Below, one piece after another: positions 44,293 through 55,974 of a DNA stretch of 64,000 bases. The notes under the pieces were generated by a model. It saw only the letters and a list, made by a program, of their open reading frames with translations. It was not told the DNA's origin and ran no database searches. Source of the stretch: Hemerocallis citrina (lineage: Eukaryota > Streptophyta > Magnoliopsida > Asparagales > Asphodelaceae); NCBI GenBank assembly GCA_017893485.1, contig CM030366.1, positions 188,835,947 through 188,899,946 of the forward strand, read 5' to 3'. How positions within the stretch are numbered: the first letter of the stretch is position 1; each line of letters starts with the position of its first letter. The position numbers and the translations under genes are program-made.

Positions 44293-47200
44293 TGTAGCGC
44301 CCCGAATTTCTAATATAATATCTTAGAAAATACGTGGCACAATTCCCAGCATCAACTTCAATGTAATAGTACACATAGCCCAAAAATACAGATAATTTTT
44401 ATTTCAACTTTTATTACAACAATCATTACAAACACAGCGGAATACAAAACACCTTGAATTACAAACTTTATTTTTACAACACTCCTTTTACAAATTTTCA
44501 CAAAAGCTCTATTATATCAATTTATCTCAAGCATCCAAACCCCAAGCTCTTAAGCAACAACTTGTAAAACATGAGGCTAGAGATAATCCCTAACCCCAAA
44601 ACTAAAGGGGTCAGCCATAAAGGTGTGAGTGACATAAAAACAGACAACATAATTATATCATAAAACACTGAGTCATCAACAACATGTATCAACAGCAAGA
44701 ATAATAGAATGAGAAATAACAAGTATGTAAAGCATAAAAACATCAAGAAATATAAGATACTAGATAGTAATACATGAAAACATCAAGTGAATCTAGACTA
44801 AGTGTTAAGTGTAGGAAAAATAGGAAAAACACAAGCATAAAACCAAGTCAAGGAAACACAATCTCTATATGCTGACTCTCTAATGCATACTTGTCAGATT
44901 CTATGCATTCCATAGTACATAGGTCCGGTGCAAGCCCTTAACGATCTCCACTTTATAGGGATAACCCCTCGTTATGCAACTAATCCTACTACGGTGATGG
45001 AAAACAAGATCCAGAATATTCCGCGAATAGGCACCACAGCCCTCGACGCGCATGCATCATGTAAGATAGCTCAAAAACAACCGAAGAATCATCTTCCAAA
45101 TCCGTGTACCCCACGAATAGTCTTGCAAGGCCCTCGACGTGCAGATACACCAGGTACATTCCGTGAATAAGCCTGCCACTCTCGACATGCGAATGCACCC
45201 TGCATGCTCCGTGAATAGGCCTACAGACCCTCGACATGCAAACACACAAATGTCCTCTCGAGACATAATAACAAACAGTCCTGGAACGCATCCGTTGGAC
45301 TAACAAAACCATGAGCCTATACTTACGTTTCCCAAGTTCCATCACATACCCACTAGTGCCTGTCCTTAGGTTGATTATTATTAAACCACAAAATCCCCAT
45401 CTCTAGAGTTAGTGTATCCTGCCAGACTTAAATACTCAACAACAACTAAACCAAGACCTCCCAGGTCTAACTCAACAAATCTCAACTGCCGGTTCACAGG
45501 ACTCCCACTCAACTCCTAGAGATCTCAACAAGACCAAACTCACAATCCATCGTCAAAACGATCAAAGGGAGAAACCTCTCCAATCAACAAAACCAAATCT
45601 TTATAAATTCCAAAGTCCAAATCCATCCAAGAAATATCTTGAAAACATATATTCTATAGAAAGAATCATATTTAGAATAGTAAGTTATGGATCCGAAATA
45701 TTTAAAGAATAAATCATTTAAAAGAACATCATAACAACTCAAGAAAAAGCTACAGAACTAGTCGACTGCAAAGGGTCTACGGTCGACTGTCCAGAGTGAA
45801 AAACTAACATCTTTGAGAAAATAAAATCTAAGTAGTTACAGTCGACTGCAAAACTCACTAGTCGACTGTCCAGAGAGAAATCTAGTAATTTTAGGAAAAT
45901 AAGTCTAAGTAGTAGAAGTCGACTGCTAATAGTATAGGTCGACTGTCCAAAGGGAAAAATTACAATAACTTCGAGAAAATAATCTGAGTGGTACCAGTCG
46001 ACTGTAAAAGTCCCCAGTCGACTGTCCAGACAAAATTTCCAGAAAAGCTATTAAAAATAGCAGCCGGGTCGTGCCAGTCAACTGTAAAGGTCACACCAGT
46101 CGACTGTCGACCTACAGACTGCAGACTTTAGGTTGTGCATATGTCAAAACTATAGTTTTTAAGAATCAGTCATACGTCAAAAGTAACTTTGTTTTATGTT
46201 CCAAAATATATCAATACCAAAATATTCAGATTTAAACTTAGTATTTGAGAAATCCAAATTTGAACAACATTTTTCACAAAATCACAAATCCCCAATTTAA
46301 TCATCATAACTCGAATCCTCAAAACATGGTCCTCTAAACCATTATTCATTCTCAAATTTCTCAAACTCAATCTCAACTAATCTCAATAGTTGATTCATAA
46401 ACAAAACAAATTTATCATCAACATGGCCAAGTTGTTTTCATCCAACTCACCAATAGTCCCACAAATCTCATATTTAATTAATTAATGCATTACATCCCTC
46501 ATACTCAATCAAATCAGCAATAATTCAAAGAAAATGCCTACTCACAATTTATATTAGGTTCTCCAACAAATCTAAAATCATTCGCATGCAAATATCTAGG
46601 GTTTTTCTCAAAGATCCAATTTTTCATCCATCCAACATACATATTCATACCAAACCCTAGCATGCTTTCTAATAGATGAAATCCAACATTCAAGATCAAT
46701 TAAACATTCATATCATTCTTATACAACATACACAAATCAAAAGAAAAAACAAACAACAACAAAACAATTTACATCACTCACCTTAAATGAAGAAACCTTG
46801 ATAAGAAACCTTTCCTTCGCGAGATCCAAAATCTTCTCTTTCAATCTCCAAGAAAAATAAAAATAATAAAAATTTGTGTTGTGCAGCGAAAGACGGCTGC
46901 ACTTCACTTTTGTACAGGCCGGAAATGAAGAGTTAGGGTTTGAAAATACATTTGCAAAATAATCCTTTAACAATTATTACTTTACATATATAGACCTTTC
47001 TTAGTTAAAATAAGTATAATAAATCAAAACCAAATCAAATCCTTTTACCACTAGGTTTTCCAGCAATCCAGCACAGCCCAGCAATAAGAAAAATTCGGAT
47101 TTTGTACTCAGGGTGGCGATTTTGCTCAAAAGCCCTTCTTTTTGTAATATTTGCAAATACATCATAAAATATTCGTAAAAATCCAGAAAAATCAGAAATA

Positions 47201-47709
47201 ATATCTAATAATACATATTATATTTTCCAATTAAAAATATCTAACTTTTACTTTCCAGAAAATATTTGCACAAGATCCAACATAAATTTCATATTTGCAA
47301 AAACACCATATTTGTTTAAATCTTTACCAAATCAACTCTAAATAGAATTTAAATACATTTTAATTTCAATGATGACCATGGAAATCCCAAAAATCAGTAA
47401 AACAGAATTTTCATTATTTATTTGAGATCAAAACGGCTTTTTACATAAAAGTCCCTCTCTTTCGAGGTATTTATAAAAATAGTTTCTTTATTCAGAAAAA
47501 TCCAGAAAAGTCACAAATAATATCAAATAATAAATAATGATTTTCCACAAAATAAATTTTTGCCTTTTGATCTTTTCAAGAAAATATTTGCACGTATTTT
47601 GCACGTGTAAAAAGATAAATCTTCAGAAAATATTTATTAAATCTCCAGAAAAGCATTTTAATTCATTTTCAAATATCAAAAATAGTATTTAAAAATACGG
47701 GGTACTACA
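44293..47709 (-). mobile_element. Inverted solo LTR of a related chromovirus
   Basis: This 3417-bp LTR, read on the minus strand, starts TGTAGTACCCCGTATTT and ends CGGGGCGCTACA. The duplication GGATG is perfect (44288-44292 and 47710-47714). It is of the same family type as the host LTRs but diverged and longer. It has its own 48-bp repeats (45019-45245) where the host LTR has other repeats, and a GTCGAC cluster (45761-46106) at the homologous place. Confidence 0.9.
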
Positions 47710-47714
47710 GGATG

Positions 47715-49135
47715 TGATCATGGGCATTGATTGGATGGTAATATATGATGCCACGATTGAATGCAAGTAGAAAGAGGTGTTAGTGAAAGCACCAGGTGGT
47801 CCCGCAGTGACTTTCCAAGGGAAGAAGAAGATTTCGAAGGTGGCTGCAATGGTATCTAAGATGACGATTCCTGATGAAGTCAAAGGCATTCTGGTTGTCA
47901 GAGATTTTCCTAAGGTGTTCTTGGAAGGTTTTTCAGGATTACCGCCGCATAGAGATGTGGAGTTTTGCATCAATGTTCAGCCGGGAAGTGCTCCGATTTC
48001 TAAGGCTCCGTACAGGATGGCACCTGTAGAGCAAGACGAAGTGAAGAAGCAGATTGAGGAGCTATTAAGCAAGGGGCTTATTAGGCCGAGTTCCTCACCG
48101 TGGGGTGCACCAGTGTTGTTAGTCAAGAAGAAGGATGGATCAATGAGGATGTGCATTGACTACCGAGAGTTGAATAGGGTGACTATTCAGAACAAGTATC
48201 CACTTCCACAGATTGATGATTTGTTCGATAGGCTTCGAGGAGCAGCCGTGTTTTCGATGATTGATTTGAGATCAGGGTATCATCAGGTTTGAGTCAAGGA
48301 GGAAGATGTGAGTAAGACAGCTTTCAGGACTCGTCATGGGCTCTATGATTTTTTGGTGATGCCATTCGGTTTGACGAATGCGCCAGCAGTTTTCATGGAT
48401 ATGATGAATTGGGTTTTAAGGCCATTTATTGACTCCTTCGTAGTGGTTTTCATCGATAATATTTTGGTGTATTCGAAGTCGGAGGAGGAGCATTCTATGC
48501 ACTTGACAGCGGTATTACAGAAATTGCAGGAGCATAGCTTGTATGCCAAGTTGTCGAAGTGTGAGTTTTGGAAGTTTGAGGTAGCTTTCCTTGGTCATAT
48601 CCTTTCTAAGGAGGGCATGGGCACTGATCCTCAGAAGGTTAAAGCAGTAAAGGATTTGCCCAGGCCAATGTCTGTGAAGGAAGTCAGGAGTTTCATGGGT
48701 TTGACTGGTTACTACAGGAGATTCATCCAGGATTATTCTCAGATTGCAGTTCCTTTGACAGGTTTGACCCGGAAGAATGTGGCAATTTCATGGACTGATA
48801 AGTGTGAGGCGAGTTTCCTTGAGTTAAAGAAAAGGTTGACTACTGCACCTATCTTAGCTTTGCCACAAGCTGGGAAGGATTATGATATCTTCAGTGATGC
48901 GTCTCTCAGAGGTTTGGGTTGTGTCTTGATGCAAGAAGGCAAGGTTATTGCTTACGGTTCGAGGCAATTATGTCTGCATGAGAAGAATTATCCGACACAT
49001 GATTTGGAGCTAGCAGCTATTATCTTTGCCTTGAAGAAGTGGAGGCATTATGTTTATGGTGAGAAGGTCAATATGTACACTGACCACAAGAGCCTGAAGT
49101 ACATTTATCAACAGAAGGATCTAAATCTTCGGTAG
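47715..49135 (+). pseudogene. Chromovirus protease end, RT and RNase H
   Basis: RT motifs: [63 protein letters not shown]. The catalytic box reads [13 protein letters not shown]: the second catalytic aspartate is Asn (codon 48458-48460), so polymerase activity should be lost. RNase H follows: [47 protein letters not shown]. In-frame stops lie at 47768, 48290 and 49133. Confidence 0.9.
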
Positions 49136-50338
49136 AGAAGGTGGTTGGAAGTATTGGAAGATATTCGTCCTGAGATCAAGTATCATCCGGGCAAGGCGAA
49201 TATGGTAGCTGATGGACTTAGCAGGAAGAGTAGGTTATCAAGTTTGATCACTACTCGAAGCGAGTTGGCAGCAGAGTTTGATCAGGCAGGTATCGAGGTG
49301 GTGCTGCAGGGTTTGGAGGCGTCTTTGGCTCAGTTGAGACTGCAGCCTTCCTTGAGAGAAATGATTATGGAAGGCCAGAGATCAGATTCAGGGATTCAGA
49401 AGATGCTGCAACAGGTTTCAGAAGGCAAGATATCAGAGTTTTGTGTCCAAGATGGAGTTCTTTGGATGGGTAAGAGATTGTGTGTTCCGGATAATGCAGA
49501 TTTGAGAGATAGTATCTTGCAGGAAGCACACAGTACCTTGTTGTCAGTTCATCCTGGAGGCACGAAGATGTACAAGGACATCAAACAACACTTTTGGTGG
49601 TCGGGTATGAAAAGGGATGTGGCAGATTTCATGGCAAGGTGTCTGACTTGTCAGCAGATCAAAGCAGAAAATCAAAGACCTGGAGGTTTGTTACAACCGT
49701 TGCCCATTCCAGAGTGGAAATGGGAGAATATCAGTATGGATTTCATCACGGGTTTGCCAAGGAGTTCGAAGGGCAATGACTCGATTTGGGTTATCGTGGA
49801 CCGTTTAACCGAGTCGGCTCACTTCCTAGCCATGAAGATTACTTGGTCATTGGAGAAATTGGCTGAGTTGTACATTGGTGAGATTGTGAGGCTTTATGGA
49901 GTTCCTGTGTCGATTGTTTCTGACAGGGATGCAAGATTCACTTCAAGGTTTTGGAAGAGCCTACCAGCAGCTTTGGGCACCAGAACTGATTTCAGTACCG
50001 CTTTTCATCCACAGATCGATGGCCAGACCGAGAGGGTGAATCGAGTTTTGGAAGATATGTTAAGGGCTTGTGTTATGGATTTCGGTGGTAGTTGGGAGAG
50101 ATACTTGGCATTGGTTGAGTTTGCTTATAACAACGGTTACCATGCGAGTATCGGGATGGCGCCGTATGAGGCTTTGTATGGGTGGAGGTGCAGGACACCT
50201 GTTTGTTGGTACGAGGTTGGCGAGAGGCAGATGTTTTGTCCTGAAATCGTGCAGCAGACGTCAGAGCAGATTGAACTGATTCGCAAGAGGTTGATTGAGG
50301 CTCAGAGTCGGCAGAAGAGTTATGCTGATACTCGATGA
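49136..50338 (+). pseudogene. Chromovirus integrase
   Basis: The zinc domain has HSTLLSVHPGGTKMYKDI (H, H) and CLTCQQIK (C, C). The core triad is complete: NISMDFITGLP, SIVSDRDARFTSRFWK and DGQTERVNRVLEDML. EFAYNNGYHASIGMAPYEAL and GWRCRTPVCW follow. It is closed by an in-frame TGA at 50336. Confidence 0.9.
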
Positions 50339-50776
50339 AGGGACTTGGAGTTTGAGGTTGGGGATGTAGTTTTTCTCAAGGTGTCTCCGACCAAAGGAGT
50401 GATCAGGTTTGGTAAGGGAGGCAAGTTGGCGCCAAGGTATGTTAGGCCATACAGGATCATGGAGCGGATTGGTAAGGCAACATATAGGTTGAAGCTTCTA
50501 GAGGAGTTGGCACAGGTGCATGATGTATTCCATGTATCATTGTTGAGGAAGTATGTGCCAGATCAGAATCATCAATTGGTAGAGATTCCTGAAGGTCTAC
50601 AGGTGAACTTGAGTTACAAGGAACAACCTGTTGAGATCGATGACCGTAAGGAGAAAGTTCTTAGGAGCAAGGTGATACCTATGGTCAAGGTGTTGTGGAG
50701 GAATCAGCAGTTTGAAGAGGCTACTTGGGAGCCTGTGGATCGCATGCAGAAGGATTTTCCTGAGCTTTTTGTATGA
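50339..50776 (+). pseudogene. Chromovirus integrase C-terminus with chromodomain
   Basis: GDVVFLKVSPTKGVIRFGKG (GPY/F-type module) and VHDVFHVSLLRKYVPD are followed by a chromodomain-like end: EKVLRSKVIPMVKVLWRN, EEATWEPVDRMQKDFPELF. Aromatic cage positions are partly kept (W, W). Such domains target integration to chromatin marks in chromoviruses. The stop after FV at 50774-50776 is natural. Confidence 0.85.
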
Positions 50777-50967
50777 TTGTATCTTATTTATGTGATGGTA
50801 TTTCTTTGGATGATTGTACTATTGGATTGAGTTGCATTCTTTTATTTTGATCATGTCCTTCTATGTGAATGTTTCGAATTATGGTTCATTTATGAGATTT
50901 CAATTTCTTTGATCATTCTTATTTTGGACCTGATCATTAGCAATAGATCTGAGGACAGAACTCTTCT

Positions 50968-50980
50968 AAGGAGGGAGTGA
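50968..50980 (+). other. Chromovirus polypurine tract
   Basis: AAGGAGGGAGTGA lies immediately before the 3' LTR. Confidence 0.8.
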
Positions 50981-53900
50981 TGTAATACCCCGTATTTTTA
51001 AATATTATTTTAAAGGTTTATAAATAAATTAAAATGATTTTTAGGAATTTAATAAATATTTTCAGAAAATCTATCTTTTTACACGTGCGAAACACGTGCA
51101 AATATTTTCTTGAGAAGTTCAAAAGCCAAAATTTCTTCATGGAAAATCATCATTTATTATTTGAGATTATTTATAATTTTTCTAGATTTTTCTGAAAATT
51201 TATTGGATCTATTTGCAAATATTACGAAATAGAAGAGTCTTTTTGCAAAATTGTCATTTTGATGGGTGAAAGTGTAAAAAAATATTTTATGGACTTTTCA
51301 AATAGTGCCGACTAGAAATAAGGAGTTTATTTTGCTTTTAAATCTCAATTAAATTGATTTTATCAAGTTCCAAGTATAGGGATCTATTTATGTAAAGTTA
51401 TAGTTTCAAGGGGTTATTTGCAAATGTGTTTTAAAAACCCTAATTCTCCTATCCCGGGTATTTAAAAGAGAAGTGCAGCCGTCTTTCGCTGCACAACACA
51501 AGGTCTTATTATTTTGGAGGATTAAGAAGAGGATCTTGGATTTTTGCCAAAGAGAAGTTTTCTTATCGGATTTCTTCATTCGAGGTGAGTGATATAATTA
51601 TTTTGTTGTTCGTTTTATGTATGTGAGTGACTTGTTTATTTTCTTTTGATTTTTGTATGTTTTATGCGAATGATATGAATGTTTTAGTGGATCATGGATG
51701 TTGAATTTTAATTGCTAGAAAGCATGTTTAGTATTTGAATAGAAATATGCACATTATGAATTGGATGGATGGATGAAAATTGGATCTTGTGAAACCCTAG
51801 TTGTTTGTAAATAAAATTGTATGTAGGTAGTCCATCTCTTTTGGATCAATGTTGGATTGTTTGGATATAGTAGATTTTATACATAAACCTAATAAAGATG
51901 AGATTTTTATTACTTTGGAGTGTTGGTTGAATGAAACTGGATATGTCAATGTTATAAAATGATTATGTGTATGAGTTATAATGGTGATTGAGATTGAGGA
52001 AATGTTGAGAAGGATTGATGAATTAGGAGATCATATCTTGAGATTTGGATTTGAGATAAATTGGATTGAGTTTGATGAATATACCCAAATTGAGAATTTT
52101 CTTGGAGATTTGGATATTGATACGATTTGGATCTGAATACGAAGCAATTTCAATGAGTAATTGATTTTAAGAAACTCTATTTTTGACTATATGCACAATC
52201 GATGTTTTACTGGAAAGAAATCAACAAAATCTCTATTTTTATAAATTCAAGTAATTTTGATTTAGTTTTATGGATTATTATATGTCCTACAAGTAGTATT
52301 TGATCATATAAGAAATAAGCTTTTCGTAGAAATCGTTTTCATAAATTAATACTACGTATCAGTTAAAATGTGCACAATCAAAAGTATGCAGTCTGTAGGT
52401 CGACAGTCGACTGGTATGACTTCTCAGTCGACCGACACGACCCGGCTGCTATGTTCTCTAGATTTTATTGAAAATCTGTTCTGGACAGTTGACTTAGGAC
52501 TTCTACAGTCGACTGGTACCACTTAGAATTATTTTCTCCAAGTTATTGTAATTTTCTCTCTGGACAGTCGACCTATAATCTTTTCAGCCGACTGATATTA
52601 CTTAGAATTATTTTCCCAAGTTATTGTATTCTTTCGTTCTGGACAGTCGACCTATGACCCTAGATAGTCGACTTATAACACTTAGATTAGTTTCTTAAAC
52701 CATGAAATTCTCTTTCTGGATAGTCGACTTACGCTTGTTATTAGTCGACTGGTACTGATGTATCTTTATATTTCTGAATGTTCTTTCAAATGATTTATTC
52801 TCTAAATGTTTTAATCTATAACTTACTATTCTATACTTTATCTTCTACTGAACATATGTTTTCAAGTTGTTTTGACTGAGCAATTCATATTGGAAGATTG
52901 GGTTGAATATTTGAGTGTGAGTCTCTAGAAGGTGTGTGTGACCCTAGTATACCGGCAGTTAAGTTATTTATGTTTGGGCCTGTTGAGGCAATTTTAGTTA
53001 ATCAGTTGTTGAGTTAAGTTCGGTGGGTTACACCAACTCTAGGAGATTCGTTAAGTAATTAAACAACCAAAATGATAAGGACATGCACTAGTGGTGATAT
53101 GATGAACGAGAACATGGGTTATGTACCTCAGTATGGCTCGCGGTGTGAGATAATCCCCGGAATTATCCTGGTGTGAGTGAAATAGTTTCCGAAATTACCT
53201 ATGGTGTGGGATTGATCTCCGGAATTATCGGGGTCGAGGCGATGCACTTGTGGTATTCGTGTGATGAGGTGCCATTGCTTGCGGTGTAGGGTATTCTCGA
53301 AGATTCTCAGGTGTGAGTAAAATAGTCTCCGGAATTATCTATGGATAGAGATTGACCTCCGGAATTATCGGGGCATGGGCTAATACTCACAGTTTATCTG
53401 TATCTCGTAGTAGTCATCGTGTTAGGATTAGTTTCATAGCAGGGGATTAAACCCTATAATGTGGAGACATTAAGGGCTTGCACCGGACCTATGTAGAGTG
53501 GGATGCATAGACTCCGACAAGTACGCATTAGAGAGTTAGCATATAGAATTGTGTTTTCTTGACATGGTTTCACGCATGTGTTTTTCCTGTTTTCTACACT
53601 TGACACTTAGTCTAGCTACACTTGATGTTTTCATGTTTTCCTTGCTACGTCACATTTTATGTATTCTTGTTTATTACATGTTGTTCATGAATCTATGCTT
53701 TACTTATGTTGCTTGTTTTATATCACTCACACCTTTATGGCTGACCCATTTGGTTTTGGTGTTAGTGTTATCTCTAGTCTCATATTTTACAGGTGATTTT
53801 CTATATCTCGGATTTGGATGCTTGAGATAAATTGATGTAGTAGGGCTTTTGTGTAAATTTTGTAAAAGAAAGTGTTGTAAAGAAAAGAGAGGTGTGATTT

Positions 53901-54062
53901 AAGGTGTATTGTATTCCGCTGTGCTATGTAAACGATTATTGAAATGAAAAGTTGAAAATTTTTTATTGGTGTTTGGTTGTGTTTAATATTACATTGAAGT
54001 TGATGTTGGGAATTGTGCCACGTATTTTCTAAGATATTATATTAGAAATTCGGGGCGCTATA
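50981..54062 (+). mobile_element. Chromovirus 3' LTR
   Basis: This 3082-bp LTR is the partner of 39565-42649. It carries the same GTCGAC cluster (52398-52752) and hydrophobic frame (53549-53830). It ends GGGGCGCTATA. Confidence 0.9.
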
Positions 54063-54150
54063 GACGTGGCAGATCTGGATGATCTGGAGGTGTGCGTATT
54101 CTGAGTGGATCCTGTGGCCCAGGAGGCACCACGTCATCCAACCCATATCA
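54063..54150 (-). mobile_element. Tat2 3' LTR, right part
   Basis: It ends CCCATATCA, followed by CAAGCCCCACACTCC (54151-54165), the same polypurine sequence as in Tat1. Confidence 0.65.
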
Positions 54151-54369
54151 CAAGCCCCACACTCCTGGAGGGCTGGGTGATCCAGCCATGTAGGAGTGGT
54201 TCTTTACCTCTGTAGGAAGAGCAGGGTGGAGGGTGCTGTGAGAAAGTAGGATCTGCTACTTCCAGAAGAGGCCAGGGGGTAGGAGGAAGGGATCCCTCAT
54301 CGGAGTTTGCGCAGGATGCTATGTAGAAGGGTCGAAGTGACACTTGCCGGGCCTTTGGGTCGGCAGACG

Positions 54370-54775
54370 AGCCTTAGGGATCAGCGGACGACCCTCTCAC
54401 TAGTTGGAAGGGCAAGGGGACGTTACGGTCTGTCCGATTGAAGCTCGGTTCGCCGAGTGTCTGGGGTTGGTAGGCGAGCGCCGAGGGTCAGTAGATGAGC
54501 ACCGAGGGTCGGCAGACAATCCTCTCGCTAGTTGGAAGAGCGAGGGGATATCAAGGTCGATCTTGTTGGAGCTCGGTTCGCCGTGTCGTCCGGGATCGAT
54601 AGAGGAGCTCCAAAGGTCGGCAAGCGTGCTCTTGCCTGAGGAATGTTTGATGGTCGGTGGTCGAGCTCTGAGGGTCAGCGGACGAGGCTCTCACTAGTTG
54701 GAAGAGCGAGGGGGTGTCGAGGTCGATCTTGTTGGAGCTCGGTTTGCCGAGCGTATGGGATCGGTAGACGAGCCC
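54370..54775. repeat. Tat2 repeat block of about 140-170 bp units
   Basis: Three imperfect units carry CTAGTTGGAAGAGCGAGGGG and GGAGCTCGGTTCGCCG, starting near 54398, 54528 and 54694. Confidence 0.7.
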
Positions 54776-54788
54776 CTATTTGTGGGAC

Positions 54789-55115
54789 AAAGGAGGGTTT
54801 TTGGGCTCGTGATTCTATCCGAGCTCCGAGTCTCTTGTGAATAGAGGAGGGCTCATGGGGCTCGCGATGTTATCCGAGCTCCGAGCCCCTTTGGATGGAG
54901 GAGGGTTTTTGGGGCTCGCGATGCCATCCGAGCTCCGAGCCCCTTGTGAGTGGAGGAGGGTGCTTGGGGCTCGTGGTGTCATCTGAGCTCCGGCCCCCAT
55001 GTTGAATAGAAGAGGTTATCGGGGGCTTGCAGTGTCATCTGAGCTCCGAGCCCCCTGTGAATAGGGGATGGCTCTGGGGCTCGTGCTTTCATCCGAGCTC
55101 CGAGCCCCCTGCACT
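54789..55115. repeat. Tat2 55-bp tandem repeats
   Basis: Six units contain GAGCTCCG(AG)CCCC at 54821, 54876, 54930, 54985, 55041 and 55095, a spacing of 54-56 bp. Each includes GGGGCTCGCGATG. Confidence 0.88.
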
Positions 55116-55224
55116 TGTAGCAATGACTGAATTATTTTATTTTATTCAATGCTTTTAGGAGTAGAAGTCTTGACGGTTGGCGTTGGTAACTGGTCTCCGA
55201 GCCTACCGTGAGATATGGGATGAT

Positions 55225-55650
55225 GTTTGTGGCTCGTGATGCCATCCGAGCTCCGAGCTTCCTGAACAATAGAGAAGGGAGTTGTGGCTTGCGATACCCT
55301 TCGAGTGTCGACTCTTCTGTGAAATAGAAGGGGAATTGTGGCTCGCGATGCCATCCGAGCTCCGAGCTTCCTGAATGATAGAGAAGGGAGTTGTGGCTCG
55401 CGATACCCTCCGAGCGTCGACCCTTCTGTGAAAATAAAAGAGGAATTGTGGCTCGCGATGCCATCCGAGCTCCGAGCTTCCTGGATAATAGAGAAGGGAG
55501 TTGTGGCTTGCGATACCATCCGAGCGTCAACCCTTCTGTGAAAATAGAAGAGGAATTGTGGCTCGCGATGCCATCCGAGCTCCGAGCTTCCTGAATAATA
55601 GTGAAGGGAGTTGTGGCTCGCGATACCCTCCGAGCGTCGACCCTTCTAGA
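55225..55650. repeat. Tat2 110-bp higher-order repeats
   Basis: Four units start ATGCCATCCGAGCTCCGAGC at 55239, 55348, 55458 and 55568. Each consists of two related 55-bp halves, one with CCGAGCTCCGAGCTTCC and the other with CCGAGCGTCGACCCTTC. The dimer appears to derive from the simple 55-bp array on its left. Confidence 0.88.
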
Positions 55651-55830
55651 CTTGCCAAAAAACTGTTTGTTGGAAAAAGGCCTCGGGATAGTTGGGTAAT
55701 TTCACGCTCACTGCTGTCGTCATGAGCGCAAGAATCGAAGTGACTTCAGATCTTAGCAGCCGTTAGATCTTGATGATTTGAGATCCAATGGCCAGATCTA
55801 ATTGCGGAAATCAAGGAGTCGCTTTCTCCA

Positions 55831-55837
55831 TATAAAT
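55831..55837 (+). promoter_or_regulatory. TATA box of the Tat2 antisense gene
   Basis: TATAAAT lies in CCATATAAATCCCC, followed by a pyrimidine-rich leader and the first ATG at 55975. Confidence 0.55.
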
Positions 55838-55974
55838 CCCCCCTCCCCTTCCTCACTTTTCCTTTATCTCTTTACTCACTTTCCATTTTTTCAAGAATAG
55901 GATCTTACTTGCCGTCGGCAACTTCTTCCGGTGATCGCATGAATAACGCTTCAGGTTAGTATTTCTGCTCAGTA

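Larger units (their letters stand above)
39565..54062 (+). mobile_element. Chromovirus (Tekay/Del-like) gypsy element
   Basis: The 14.5-kb element has long LTRs (39565-42649, 3085 bp; 50981-54062, 3082 bp), an initiator tRNA-Met primer site, one gag-PR-RT-RNase H-IN frame ending in a chromodomain, and a polypurine tract. The LTRs differ by a few percent in the stretches compared. Candidate target duplications GATGC and GACGT match at only three of five bases, with C/T differences. A solo LTR is inserted at 44293. Six in-frame stops and a changed RT catalytic residue show it is dead. Confidence 0.9.
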
